Below are positions 55,098 through 63,889 of a DNA stretch of 64,000 bases, one piece after another. This DNA is from Methylobacterium currus (GTDB lineage: Bacteria > Pseudomonadota > Alphaproteobacteria > Rhizobiales > Beijerinckiaceae). Every line of letters starts with the position of its first letter. The stretch's first letter is position 1. Below the pieces are notes generated by a model that worked only from the letters and a program-made list of their open reading frames with translations, had not been told where the DNA came from and did no database searches. The stretch covers positions 5,995,001 to 6,059,000 of the forward strand of contig NZ_CP028843.1 in the NCBI RefSeq assembly GCF_003058325.1, written 5' to 3'. Made by a program: the position numbers and the translations under genes.

Positions 55098-55315
55098 CCT
55101 TCGGTTGTGGCCTATCAGTCCGCTTCAAAGCCGGTGGTCTGCTCGAACTTACCCACCACCTCTTCACCTGGGGTGATCGCGTCGACATTCTGACCACACC
55201 GTCTTATCATGATCTGATGCGTGCCGAGTCGCATCGATCGATGGAGCAACACGGCAAATCTTTCACATGCCTAGTTCCATTGGCCAAGCTTACGCAAACG
55301 ACCGCGAAGGCGTAG
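55098..55315 (+). pseudogene. 3' remnant of a WYL-domain regulator
   Basis: The frame reads GLSVRFKAGGLLELTHHLFTWGDRVDILTTPSYHDLMRAE, which matches the C-terminal extension of WYL regulators (GGLxEL-x2-HLFTWGDxVxIL). The N-terminal helix-turn-helix and WYL core are absent: upstream the frame is random. WYL proteins often control phage-defence genes; here only the tail is left. Confidence 0.5.
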
Positions 55316-55327
55316 GCTCGGCGGGTG

Positions 55328-55519
55328 TCAGTCGTACTCCAGGCCCACGGAGCGCTCGAACGCAGTCCCGCTTGTCTGCTGCCCTTTAGGGTCAGCAACC
55401 GAGATGTCGCGGAAGCCGCGCGCCGCCAACTCCCGGACCTTGTCGAGCGCCTGCAAGTCCGTGCCGCAGGCGAAGGACAGCGCGCGGCCAGTCGGGTCGG
55501 TTCCTGTTACCTTGTACAA
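55328..55519 (-). CDS. Small hypothetical protein
   Basis: 63 residues from TTG 55519 with AGGGG upstream. MYKVTGTDPTGRALSFACGTDLQALDKVRELAARGFRDISVADPKGQQ has a compact alpha/beta pattern and resembles short orphan proteins common in Methylobacterium. No function is known. The 312-bp gap to 55831 has no clear gene. Confidence 0.5.
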   Translation of the reverse strand: MYKVTGTDPTGRALSFACGTDLQALDKVRELAARGFRDISVADPKGQQTSGTAFERSVGLEYD

Positions 55520-55966
55520 GCTCGATCCCCTGCTCGGTACTGAGGCTGATCTATTGCTTCAGTCTGCCTGAGCGTGCCGCTCTCCGTCGGCGATACGTCC
55601 CGGCGGCGGCCCGGCCGAAGCCGCTCCCGGTGCACCTCGAAAGTCTGCACCATGAAGGTCGTCCGCATCCCTATCACGATTTCCTGAACGCACCATCCCC
55701 GATCCGCACAGGCCCGAAGCTCGGCCTTGACCGGGAACCTTCTGCCTGTTTGTTCTCTTTTCGTTCTAAAACGGAGGGCGCGCGTTAGTCTCTATCGGGT
55801 CGGTGCACAGGCGGCGGATGCGGGCGGGCTCGTGCGGGTTCCGTTCATGCTCCCGACCCTGTGTGCCGGCTTCCCGAGCCCCGCCGAGGACTTCATCGAG
55901 GGCGCCCTGGAGCTGCCGCGCTGGCTCGTGCCTGATCAGCCCCCACGAGGTGGCCCGAGTGGAATG

Positions 55967-56876
55967 TTAGTGGACCGTGGGCCTTTCCACCACGGGTAGC
56001 TTGGCCGGCGGAGCCGGTCGGGCGAGCGCAGCCGGCCAAGCGGGCAAGGCCGGCACGAACACCTCCGGGGCCGGCGGGCGATAGCCGAGCGAGGCGTGCG
56101 GCCGAACTCCGTTGTAGTGTCTCCTCCAGCTCTCGATCAGGATCTGCGCCTCCCGCAGCGAGTAGAAGATCTCCCCGTTCAGCAACTCGTCCCGTAGCCT
56201 CGCGTTGAAGCTCTCGATGTAGCCGTTCTCCCACGGTGAGCCAGGCGTGATATAGGCCGTCTTTGCGCCCACGGCGGCGATCCACTTCTGCACAGATTGT
56301 GCGATGAACTCCGGCCCATTGTCAGAGCGAACGTGCGCAGGTACGCCACGCAGGATGAACAAGTCCGAGAGCACATCGATCACGTCCGGGGCCTTGAGCT
56401 TGCGCGCCACCCGGATGGCCAGGCACTCGCGGGTGAACTCGTCGATGACGTTCAGCAGGCGGACCTTGCGCCCGTCATGCGTGCGCGCCTCGACGAAGTC
56501 GTAGGACCAGACATGATCGCGGTGCTCGGGCCGCAGCCGGACACAGGAGCCATCCCCGTCCCACAACCGACCCTTCTTGGGCTGGCGAGCCGGCACCTTG
56601 AGCCCCTCCTGCCGCCACAGCCGCTCGACCCGCTTGTCGTTGACCAGCCAGCCCGCCGCCCGCAGCAGGGCGGCGATCTTGCGGTAGCCGTAGCGGCCGT
56701 ACCGGCGCGCCAGCTCAATCAAGTCGGCGAGCAGCGCCGCCTCGTCGTCTCTCCCCCGCGGCACCTTGCGCTGCGTCGAGCGATGCTGCCCGAGCGCGCG
56801 ACAGGCGCGCCGCTCGGAGACCGTCAGCACGGTCCGGACATGCTCGATGCAGGCGCGCCGGCGCGCGGGGCTCAGA
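55967..56876 (-). CDS. IS407-type transposase OrfB
   Basis: The integrase core has the DDE triad: Asp in [19 protein letters not shown], Asp in VRSDNGPEF, Glu in [20 protein letters not shown]. It ends [22 protein letters not shown], typical of this group. The open frame runs from 57019, as needed for fusion with OrfA by -1 shift; the visible OrfB part begins near 56876. Confidence 0.92.
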
Positions 56877-57150
56877 AGTTTCCCCGGGCGGCCTCCTGCA
56901 GGATCAGCTTGTCGAGCGTGAGATCTGCGATCGCCTTGCGCAGCCGCTGGTTCTCGGTCTCCAGCTCCTTCATCCGGCGCACCTGGTCGGACTTCAGCCC
57001 GCCGAACTCCTTGCGCCAACGATAGTAGGTGACCTCCGTCACGCCGATCGCCCGGATCGCATCAGCCACGCTCTGCCCCTGCGAGACCAGCACGTCCACC
57101 TGCCGCAGCTTGGTCACGACCTCTTCCGGCTTGTGCTTCTTCGTTCCCAT
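56872..57150 (-). CDS. IS407-type OrfA
   Basis: 92 residues from ATG 57150 ([26 protein letters not shown]). Helix-turn-helix [23 protein letters not shown] and a coil [18 protein letters not shown]. Start at 57180 is less likely. Confidence 0.9.
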   Translation of the reverse strand: MGTKKHKPEEVVTKLRQVDVLVSQGQSVADAIRAIGVTEVTYYRWRKEFGGLKSDQVRRMKELETENQRLRKAIADLTLDKLILQEAARGNF

Positions 57151-57531
57151 CGCGTCCGTCCTCCGTCGGCTCAGAGCCATACTTCAGGGCGGACCACTCC
57201 GCTGGGGGCTGACCATGCCGAACCCGCCCGCCACCTTCATCTGGCGCGTGCGCGGCTGGTGCATGAAGGGCGCCGGCATCCACGACGAGGATCTGGCTGT
57301 GGTCGACCGCTCGCTCTCGCCCTCCTCCGGTGCGGTTGTGGTCGCAGTGGTCAACGGCGAGATGAGCCTCAAGCGCCTGGTGATGACCGGCAACCGGCTG
57401 GCGCTCACGTTCGACAACCCGGAGATGGATCAGGACTTCGCCGTCGAGGATCTCGAGGAAGGCCTGCTCTGGGGCGTGCTGCTGTTCTCGGTGCGCTGGC
57501 ACCACGTGAAGGCTCGGGCGAGCGTCGCGCG

Positions 57532-58830
57532 ATGAGCCGGGCGATCGCGCTGATCGACGGCAACAGCTTCTACTGCTCCTGCGAGCGCGTGTTCGATCCG
57601 AAGCTCACGGGCGTGCCGGTGATCGTGCTCTCGAACAACGACGGCTGCGCCATCGCGCGGACCGCCGAGGCCAAGGCGCTCGGCATCCGCATGGGCGAGC
57701 CCTTCTTCAAGATCCGCGACCTGTGCTGCCGGCAGAAGGTGCGCGTCTTCTCCTCGAACTACGCCCTCTACGGCGACATGTCGGCCCGGGCCAACACGGT
57801 CTATCGGCAGTTCGCGCCGGACGTGGAAATCTACTCGATCGACGAGAGCTTCCTTGATCTGTCCGATGTGCGCGAGCGTGACCGGGTTGCGCTGGCGCGG
57901 GACCTGCGCTCCACGGTGCGGCAGTGGACCGGGCTGCCGACCTGCGTCGGGATCGGGCCGACGAAGACGCTCGCCAAGCTCGCCAACCACATTGCCAAGA
58001 CGGTGCCCGAGCTCGGGGGCGTGTGCGACCTATCCGACGAGGCGGAGCGCGCCGCCTGGATGGTTGGGATTTCGGTGGGCGAGGTCTGGGGCATCGGGCG
58101 CGCCTCGCTGGCCCGGCTGACCGCCATGGGCGTCGACACGGTGGCGGATCTGCGCGACCTCGACCCCCGGCCAGCCCGCCAGTCGCTCACGGTGGTGGGC
58201 GAGCGGATCATCCATGAGCTGCTCGGCCGCGCCTGCTTGCCGCTCGAGATCGTACCGGCCAGGCGCAAGGGCTGCGCGGTGACCCGCTCGTTCTCGTCCC
58301 GCATCACGGAGCGGACGGTGCTCGAGCAGGCGGTGGCAGCGCATGCCACGCGGCTGGGCGAGAAGCTGCGGCGCGACGGGCTCGCGGTCTCGGCCGTGAC
58401 GGTCTTCTACCACACCAGCGAACACGACCGCGGTGACCCGATGCGCTCGGTCTCGACCGTCGTGCACCTGCCCGAAGCGACGAACGACAGCCGCCACCTC
58501 ATCCAGGCTGCCCTTCATGGCGTGGCGAAGACCTGGAAGGAGCAGGGGCCGACGCCCTGGCGCTACAGCAAGGCCGGGCTCGTCACGAAGGATCTGGTGC
58601 CGCTCGACGGGGCCCCCCGCCCGCTGTTCGGGGCCCTCGACCGGGAGAAGTCAGGTGCGCTGATGGCGGCGATGGATGCCTGCAACAGCCGATTCGGACG
58701 TGGTTCCGTCGTGCCGGCGAGGGCTGGTTTGGTCGAGAAGCGCGCCTGGTCGACCAAGTTCGAGATGCGCTCGCCGCGGTTCACCACGCGGGTGAGCGAT
58801 GTGCCGATGGTGAGCGCAGCCGTTCAGTGA
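57532..58830 (+). CDS. umuC: DNA polymerase V catalytic subunit (Y-family)
   Basis: 432 residues, ATG overlapping umuD's stop (ATGA). Y-family motifs: [53 protein letters not shown] (catalytic Asp-Glu), [17 protein letters not shown], and the thumb/little finger region [17 protein letters not shown]. The C-terminal UmuC domain is present ([33 protein letters not shown]). It copies past damaged bases with a processed UmuD partner. With umuD split, the pair here is probably non-functional unless another umuD exists. No LexA-box was clearly identified. Confidence 0.93.
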   Translation: MSRAIALIDGNSFYCSCERVFDPKLTGVPVIVLSNNDGCAIARTAEAKALGIRMGEPFFKIRDLCCRQKVRVFSSNYALYGDMSARANTVYRQFAPDVEIYSIDESFLDLSDVRERDRVALARDLRSTVRQWTGLPTCVGIGPTKTLAKLANHIAKTVPELGGVCDLSDEAERAAWMVGISVGEVWGIGRASLARLTAMGVDTVADLRDLDPRPARQSLTVVGERIIHELLGRACLPLEIVPARRKGCAVTRSFSSRITERTVLEQAVAAHATRLGEKLRRDGLAVSAVTVFYHTSEHDRGDPMRSVSTVVHLPEATNDSRHLIQAALHGVAKTWKEQGPTPWRYSKAGLVTKDLVPLDGAPRPLFGALDREKSGALMAAMDACNSRFGRGSVVPARAGLVEKRAWSTKFEMRSPRFTTRVSDVPMVSAAVQ

Positions 58831-59458
58831 GCCCGCCTTCACATTGGTGGCGCAACCGCTGCTATGGGTGGGAAGCGGCGGTTCGGCTGGTCGATGCCGA
58901 GCGGCTGTATCGCGCCACTTCCGGACCTCCGTTTGGAGTTACTTCTACGGCCGCACGTCATCCGGCAGCGGACCTTTCGATCTCACCGGCCCTGCTTCAG
59001 CCTCCATCCGCTCGCTTAAGCTTGACCCATAGGACCTGCTGAGTTCGCAATAATGGAGCCGGTACAGCTCCGGTCGGCCCACCTCCACGTCTCAGCATTC
59101 GACGTGCCGCAGTCGCATCGTGCGGCCGTCTGCCGTTCGGGCCGACCCGCTCTGGAGTATGGCTTTGAGCCGACGTGGTTCTGGCCCGGTTTGTGGCCCC
59201 GAGGCCTAGGCAAGCTCTCGCCGCCTGTCCGATACTCTCGGTGGTTTACGCGCCCCTGAAGTCCTACGAACTTCGCCGCTGGGAGCGCATCGCGGCATGA
59301 GGCACAGGCTAGAGAAGGTCGAGCTCGCCCGGAAGGAGTGACGGCCGGCGCGGTCGATCCGGCATGCCAGCCGTCGCGGCTGCGCGCTCGCCGGATCGTC
59401 CGACACCGTCACGGCATCGCAGCGACTGAACTGATACGGCTCCCTTCTCGCGCCCTGC
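58831..59458. other. 628-bp gap with no gene seen
   Basis: Several short open frames look random and none has a ribosome site with a family-like product. No RNA gene was recognised. Confidence 0.5.
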
Positions 59459-59989
59459 TCAGTCCTCGTCCTGCCATCTCCGCAGATCCGTCTGGTCGTG
59501 ATAGGCCATGCGGGCGGGTGTGGTGATAAATTCGATCGTCGTGCCCCAGGGCATTCGGCAGTAGCAGACCTTGTTCCCCGGACCTTTTTCGGTCGCGTAG
59601 GGAATGGCGCGCGGCGCGGTCAGGGGCGTGCCGCCGGCCCTCTCGAAGCGCGCAACCGACGCGTCGATATCGTCGGTGTAGAGCGCGAAATGCGTGAGGC
59701 CGAAGTCGCTCGCCCGGATCGGCGGGGCCTGTTCGGGGCCGTGCATCTCGAACAGCTCGATGTCGGCTCCGGTGCCGATTTTGACCATCGCCTGGGCGCG
59801 AACGACCGTTCCGGGTAATGCGCCGACCGCCTGCTCGAAGTCCGGTCCCTGCCGCGGCGGATCCTGCGGTCCGAAGGACTGGTAGATCACCTGGCCGCCG
59901 AAGGCGTCCACCAGGAACGATTTTGCCGCCTCAATGTCGGGCACCGTGATGCCGATATGATTGACGCCGCGGATGACGGGTGCGGACAT
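59459..59989 (-). CDS. VOC-family (glyoxalase/bleomycin-resistance fold) protein
   Basis: 176 residues. GVNHIGITVPDIEAAKSFLVDAFGGQVIYQ starts repeat 1 (metal His in VNHIG); repeat 2 starts GLTHFALYTDDIDASVARFERAGG (His in LTHFA). Metal Glu is in ADIELFEM and TTIEFIT. Such proteins can be ring-cleaving dioxygenases, epimerases or binding proteins; the exact activity is not clear. Last gene of the leftward cluster that begins at 62713; 106 bp separate it from the hydrolase gene. Confidence 0.87.
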   Translation of the reverse strand: MSAPVIRGVNHIGITVPDIEAAKSFLVDAFGGQVIYQSFGPQDPPRQGPDFEQAVGALPGTVVRAQAMVKIGTGADIELFEMHGPEQAPPIRASDFGLTHFALYTDDIDASVARFERAGGTPLTAPRAIPYATEKGPGNKVCYCRMPWGTTIEFITTPARMAYHDQTDLRRWQDED

Positions 59990-60095
59990 GACAGTCTCCT
60001 CTCTCGGCTGGGTCGATCGACCGCCGCTTCACGAACGGGCTCTGCCCGGAGGGCCGCGGCCGGCTTGGCCCGCAATCTCCCGCGGGCGCCGGCTT

Positions 60096-60944
60096 TTAGG
60101 TGGCTTTGAGGAAATCGATCAGGGCGGCTGCGACATCGTGCGGCCGCTCATCGGCGACATAGTGGCTGCACCGCGCGATCGCGCCGCCCGTCACATGGCT
60201 GGCGAACTCTCGCAGCATCGGCACCATCTGCGCGCCGAAGCGCCGATCTCCGCCGAGGCCTAGCACCGGGATCGCGAGCGGCCGCTTTTTGTACGCGAGG
60301 GCAGCCGCGTGATCGGCGGCGAGAGTGCGATACCATTCCATGCCGCCGCGGGTGCGGCCGGGAAGCGCCATCGCCTTCGCGTAGATCTCGATATCCGCCG
60401 GATCGAAGGTGCTGTGATCGTAGAACCGCTCGGCCATGAAAGCCGATACGTAGTCATATTCGCGGCCGTGGATCAGGCGCTCGGGCAGGTCCCGGTTCAT
60501 GTGGAAACCAAAGTGCCAGAGTCTCGCGGTCGTCGTCTCCCATCCGGTCCAGCCGGGAAGCGGCACGTCGAGCACGGCCAGGTGCGTGACCGCCTCCCGG
60601 TAGATCGCAGCCTGTGGCAGCGCCACCATGCCGCCAATATCGTGCCCGCACACCGCGTAGCGCCCATGCCCGAGGGCGGCCATGACCTCGTGCGCATCGC
60701 GCGCCATTGTCGCCTTGTCGTAGCCGTCGAGAGGACAGTCGGAGAAGCCCGCGCCGCGCAGGTCGATGGCCACCACGCTGAAATGCTCGGCTAGCAGCGG
60801 CATCACGTGGTGCCATTCCCACCAGGTTTCGGGCCAGCCGTGAAGCAGAAGGATCGGCGGGCCTGCGCCCCCGGTGACCGCGTTGAGCTTGATGCCGTTC
60901 GCCGGCACGAGTTGCTGGGTGAATCCCTGCAAGGTTGCGATCAT
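60096..60944 (-). CDS. Alpha/beta hydrolase (epoxide hydrolase/haloalkane dehalogenase-like)
   Basis: 282 residues. Oxyanion motif LLHGWPETWWEWHHVMPLL; VAIDLRGAGFSDCP; the nucleophile is Asp in AVCGHDIGGMVALPQ (GHDIGG, typical of epoxide hydrolases and haloacetate dehalogenases); the late His is in ARCSHYVADERP. A cap domain lies between ~140 and 220. Substrate unknown; the neighbouring oxidoreductases suggest a catabolic or detoxification set. Confidence 0.9.
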   Translation of the reverse strand: MIATLQGFTQQLVPANGIKLNAVTGGAGPPILLLHGWPETWWEWHHVMPLLAEHFSVVAIDLRGAGFSDCPLDGYDKATMARDAHEVMAALGHGRYAVCGHDIGGMVALPQAAIYREAVTHLAVLDVPLPGWTGWETTTARLWHFGFHMNRDLPERLIHGREYDYVSAFMAERFYDHSTFDPADIEIYAKAMALPGRTRGGMEWYRTLAADHAAALAYKKRPLAIPVLGLGGDRRFGAQMVPMLREFASHVTGGAIARCSHYVADERPHDVAAALIDFLKAT

Positions 60945-60995
60945 GATCGCACTCCGGTCGGATGGTGGGGTTGGAGCAGCGTGGGCGGCCGGCGC

Positions 60996-61820
60996 TCAGG
61001 GCTGGTCGAAATCCATGGCGATCGAGATCTCACGCCAGGCGTCGATGTCGCCGCGGAAGGAAGCCAGCTTCCGCTCGGCAATCGCGTGCGCGACCGGGCC
61101 GAGCGGCAGGTGAAGCGGCGCATCGTCGGCGTCGACCGCCCGCAGGATCACCGCAACGGCCTTGTCGGGATCGCCGGCTTGGTTGCCGTCGCTGGTCTCG
61201 CGATAGTGCCTGCGCGAGCTCGCCGCGTAGTCCGGCATCTCCTTCGCGGCCATGGTGATCGAGCGGCCGAGGAAATCGGTGCGGAACGGCCCGGGCTCGA
61301 CAATCAGCACGCGGATGCCGAAGGGCTTCAACTCGCCCGCGAGCGCCTCAGACACGCCTTCCACCGCGAACTTGGCGGCATTGTAGTAGCCCCCTCCGCC
61401 ACCGCCCGCGATGCCGGCGCCGGAGGACATGTTGACGATCGTCCCGCCCCTGCGCCGCAGGACGGGCAGGGCGGCTCGGGTCGTCTCGATCAGGCCGAAG
61501 ACGTTCACCTCGAACATCGGCCGATATTCCTCGGGCGTGCCTTCCTCGATCGCGCCGTACAGCCCGTAGCCGGCATTGTTCACGAGCACGTCGAACCCGC
61601 CGAAGGTCTCGACGGCCTTCGCTACCGCTGACCTCGCGGCCGCCGCATCCGTCACGTCGAGCGGCAGCGCGATCAAGCGGCTCGCGAAGGGGGCCGCCAT
61701 CTCTTCGATCGACCGGACGGTGCGCGCGGTCGCGACGACCTGATCGCCGCGCTGTGCCGCGGCCAGGGCAAGACGGCGGCCGAAGCCGCTCGAGCAGCCG
61801 GTGATGAGCCAGGTTTTCAT
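60996..61820 (-). CDS. Classical SDR oxidoreductase
   Basis: 274 residues. TGCSSGFGRRLALAAAQRGD (TGxxxGxG), VLVNNAGYGLYG (NNAG), IVNMSSGAG and YYNAAKFAVEGVSEAL (Tyr-x3-Lys), then VEPGPFRTDFLG. The pattern fits SDRs reducing carbonyls with NADP(H). The start overlaps the stop of the dehydrogenase gene (61817-61820), so the two are coupled. Confidence 0.92.
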   Translation of the reverse strand: MKTWLITGCSSGFGRRLALAAAQRGDQVVATARTVRSIEEMAAPFASRLIALPLDVTDAAAARSAVAKAVETFGGFDVLVNNAGYGLYGAIEEGTPEEYRPMFEVNVFGLIETTRAALPVLRRRGGTIVNMSSGAGIAGGGGGGYYNAAKFAVEGVSEALAGELKPFGIRVLIVEPGPFRTDFLGRSITMAAKEMPDYAASSRRHYRETSDGNQAGDPDKAVAVILRAVDADDAPLHLPLGPVAHAIAERKLASFRGDIDAWREISIAMDFDQP

Positions 61821-62713
61821 TGCGTCTTCTCCGTCGTCGTTTCGAGCGACGCCACGCTGCCGCCGCGAACAGTCATCTCGGCGATGATCGACCAGTCCTT
61901 CTCACCGAGGCCCGCCGAGACTGCTTTGCCGAGCCCCTCGCGGACGGCTTCCAGCATCGGGAGCGTGCGTCCGATCGCGTTGCCGGCCGCGGTCGCCAGG
62001 CGCATGTCCTTGAGGGCGAGCCTGGCTTTGAAACCGGGCTCAAATGACCGTTCCGCGATCTGCGCGCTGTAGCTCTCGTAGGCGCGGCCCGAGAACAGGG
62101 TGGCCAGGATGAGTTCGAAGAAATCCGCACGGTCGAGGCCGACGCTCTCGGTCAGCACGATCCCCTCGGCCATCGCCTCGATGGCCATGGCGATCATCAT
62201 GTTGCAGGCGAGCTTCGCCGCATTCGCCCGGGCGGGGTCCTCCCCCAGTTTCCAGACCTTCTTGCTGAGGAGGGCGAGCAGCGGCTCGATGGCCGCGACG
62301 GCCTCGGCCTTCCCGGCCGCCAGGATGTTGAGCTGGCCGCGCGCCGCGACGTTCGGCCGACCGAGGACCGGTGCGGACACGTAGCCGAGGCCCGCCTCTT
62401 CGTGCAGGCGCTCCAGGTCCCGCGCGAAAGTGACCGAGATCGTCGACGTGACGATGTGCGTCAGCCCTGGTCGCGCGCTCGCCAGCAGGCCGGCATCGAG
62501 TATCACCTCCCGGATGGCCGGGTCGTCGGACAGCATCGTGAAGACTGCGTCGGCGTCGAAGGCATCCGCCGGGAGCTCGACCAGCGTCACGCCGGGAACG
62601 CTGTCCTGAGCGACCTTGCTCCGGTTCCAGGCCCGCACGTCGTGGCCGGCCTTCACCAGGTTCAGGGCCATCGCCGAGCCCATGCTGCCGAGGCCGATGA
62701 ACCCGATCTGCAT
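61817..62713 (-). CDS. NAD(P)-dependent beta-hydroxyacid-dehydrogenase-like oxidoreductase
   Basis: 298 residues. N-terminal Rossmann MQIGFIGLGSMGSAMALNLVKAGHDVRAWNRS, FTMLSDDPAIREVIL, the substrate-region YVSAPVLGRPNVAARGQLNILAAG, catalytic Lys region ANAAKLACNMMIAMAIEAMAEG, and KDMRLATAAGNAIGRTLPMLEAV. This is the 6-phosphogluconate-like family (3-hydroxyisobutyrate dehydrogenase, tartronate semialdehyde reductase, imine reductases). Exact substrate unknown. First gene of the cluster, divergent from LysR. Confidence 0.92.
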   Translation of the reverse strand: MQIGFIGLGSMGSAMALNLVKAGHDVRAWNRSKVAQDSVPGVTLVELPADAFDADAVFTMLSDDPAIREVILDAGLLASARPGLTHIVTSTISVTFARDLERLHEEAGLGYVSAPVLGRPNVAARGQLNILAAGKAEAVAAIEPLLALLSKKVWKLGEDPARANAAKLACNMMIAMAIEAMAEGIVLTESVGLDRADFFELILATLFSGRAYESYSAQIAERSFEPGFKARLALKDMRLATAAGNAIGRTLPMLEAVREGLGKAVSAGLGEKDWSIIAEMTVRGGSVASLETTTEKTQ

Positions 62714-62881
62714 GATCTGTCTCCTGTCGTTCGGATGGGAGCCCGGGCGACCGCCCTCGTGGGTCGGGAGGATCCGCGGAAGGACGCTTCCCCCGGCGAT
62801 GACGCCAATCTAGATGCTTAGATTTGTTCTTTAACTGACATGACTGTACTTTCCACGTTCATTTTCGTACGGGTGGTCGCG
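62714..62881. promoter_or_regulatory. Shared promoter region of the LysR regulator and the oxidoreductase cluster
   Basis: A 168-bp gap between divergent starts. It includes a locally AT-richer stretch near 62811-62835 (TAGATGCTTAGATTTGTTCTTTAAC). LysR proteins normally bind a T-N11-A site here; the site was not pinned down. Confidence 0.45.
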
Positions 62882-63742
62882 ATGGAGTGGAGTGACGTCA
62901 GAATCTTTCTTGCCATCGCGCGATCCGGCACGCTCGGCGGCGCCGCGCGTTCCCTCCAGACGAGCCACCCGACCGTCGGCCGGCGCCTGCGCGCCCTCGA
63001 GCAGGCAATAGGTCACACGCTCTTCCAGCGCACGGCGGACGGTCTCGTTCTGACCGACGAGGGCCACGGGATCATTGCGCTGGCCGAGCAGATGGAAGAA
63101 GGCGCGCTGGCCATGCAGCGCCGACTCGCGGGGCGGGAACAGAATCTCAAAGGCAGCCTGCGTATTTCGTCGGCGGACTGGTTCGGGGCCTATGTCCTCC
63201 CTCCGATCCTGGCGGATTTCACGAAGGCCTACCCCCATGTCGACGTCGAGATCCTGACAGGCACGCGCCTGTTCAACCTGGCGCAGCGAGAGGCGGACGT
63301 CGCTTTTCGCATCGTTCCGTTCGACACGGCGGATGTCGTTCAGCGGCGGCTCTTCAGGCTCGAATACGGCGTCTACATCGCCGAGGAGGCGCCCGATCCC
63401 ACTTTTGGCGACGGGACCGGCTTCCGGCTGATCACCCACGACACATCGACGGGTCATTTTCCCGACATCGCGTGGCTCATCGAGTGCTTCCCGAACGCGA
63501 GACCGGTCCTGCGATCGAACAACCGCAACGTCCAGGGGCGCATGTGCAGGCAGGGCGTCGGCATCGCCGTCCTGCCGCGCGTAGTCGGCGATCAGATCCC
63601 GGGGATTCGCAACCTGGACATGCCGACGCCGCCGCCGGCGCGAGACATCTGGATGGGGTATCACCGGGACCTACGGCGCCTGCAGCGTCTTCGTGCATTC
63701 ATCGCGACCGTGTCGGACCATCTGGTGAATGCGACCGCATGA
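62882..63742 (+). CDS. LysR-family transcriptional regulator
   Basis: The start is ATG 62882 (MEWSDVRIFLAIARSGTLGGAARSL); a frame from 62840 exists. 286 residues. The N-terminal HTH has FLAIARSGTLGGAARSLQTSHPTVGRRLRALEQAIG, and the ligand domain starts LKGSLRISSADWFGAYVLPPILADF. Probably controls the divergent cluster at 59459-62713 in response to a pathway compound. Confidence 0.9.
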   Translation: MEWSDVRIFLAIARSGTLGGAARSLQTSHPTVGRRLRALEQAIGHTLFQRTADGLVLTDEGHGIIALAEQMEEGALAMQRRLAGREQNLKGSLRISSADWFGAYVLPPILADFTKAYPHVDVEILTGTRLFNLAQREADVAFRIVPFDTADVVQRRLFRLEYGVYIAEEAPDPTFGDGTGFRLITHDTSTGHFPDIAWLIECFPNARPVLRSNNRNVQGRMCRQGVGIAVLPRVVGDQIPGIRNLDMPTPPPARDIWMGYHRDLRRLQRLRAFIATVSDHLVNATA

Positions 63743-63889
63743 TACCGACCCGGCAGTGCGCCGCCCTTTCCAAGCCACCGGCCGGGTGCAGGAATGGCGC
63801 ATCGATACCGTCTCCAGATTGCAGGACGACGTCGGGCTGCGGACGAGGAAGTAGCCCTCAGCACGCACGGCCCGCTTCGCCGCGCCGGA

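Larger units (their letters stand above)
55933..57215 (-). mobile_element. IS3-family (IS407 group) insertion sequence, 1283 bp, in umuD
   Basis: The ends share TGRTCAGCCCCCA (TGATCAGCCCCCA left, TGGTCAGCCCCCA right in reverse) and a 4-bp target duplication TGCC (55929-55932, 57216-57219), as usual for the IS407 group. Two leftward genes with a frameshift between them. Confidence 0.92.
55832..57535 (+). pseudogene. umuD: umuD (DNA polymerase V accessory), split by an IS407-type element and with Ser-to-Cys change
   Basis: The 5' part (55832-55932; GTG start uncertain, ATG 55847 possible) gives MLPTLCAGFPSPAEDFIEGALELPRWLV, the UmuD cleavage region (Cys-Ala-Gly). The 3' part (57220-57535) continues [31 protein letters not shown]...[10 protein letters not shown]. 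Removing the IS and one TGCC copy restores the frame (LVPNPPATF). In UmuD the nucleophile Ser lies in GDSM; here it is GWCM, while the Lys partner (SLKRL) is kept. It overlaps umuC. Confidence 0.9.

Noticed and set aside
54931..55197. Leftward 88-codon frame opposite the WYL remnant
   Set aside because: No recognisable family; the rightward WYL-like register is the better explanation, at least for its 3' part.
59016..59213. 65-codon leftward frame in the gap after umuC
   Set aside because: Low-complexity product without ribosome site; looks like intergenic sequence.
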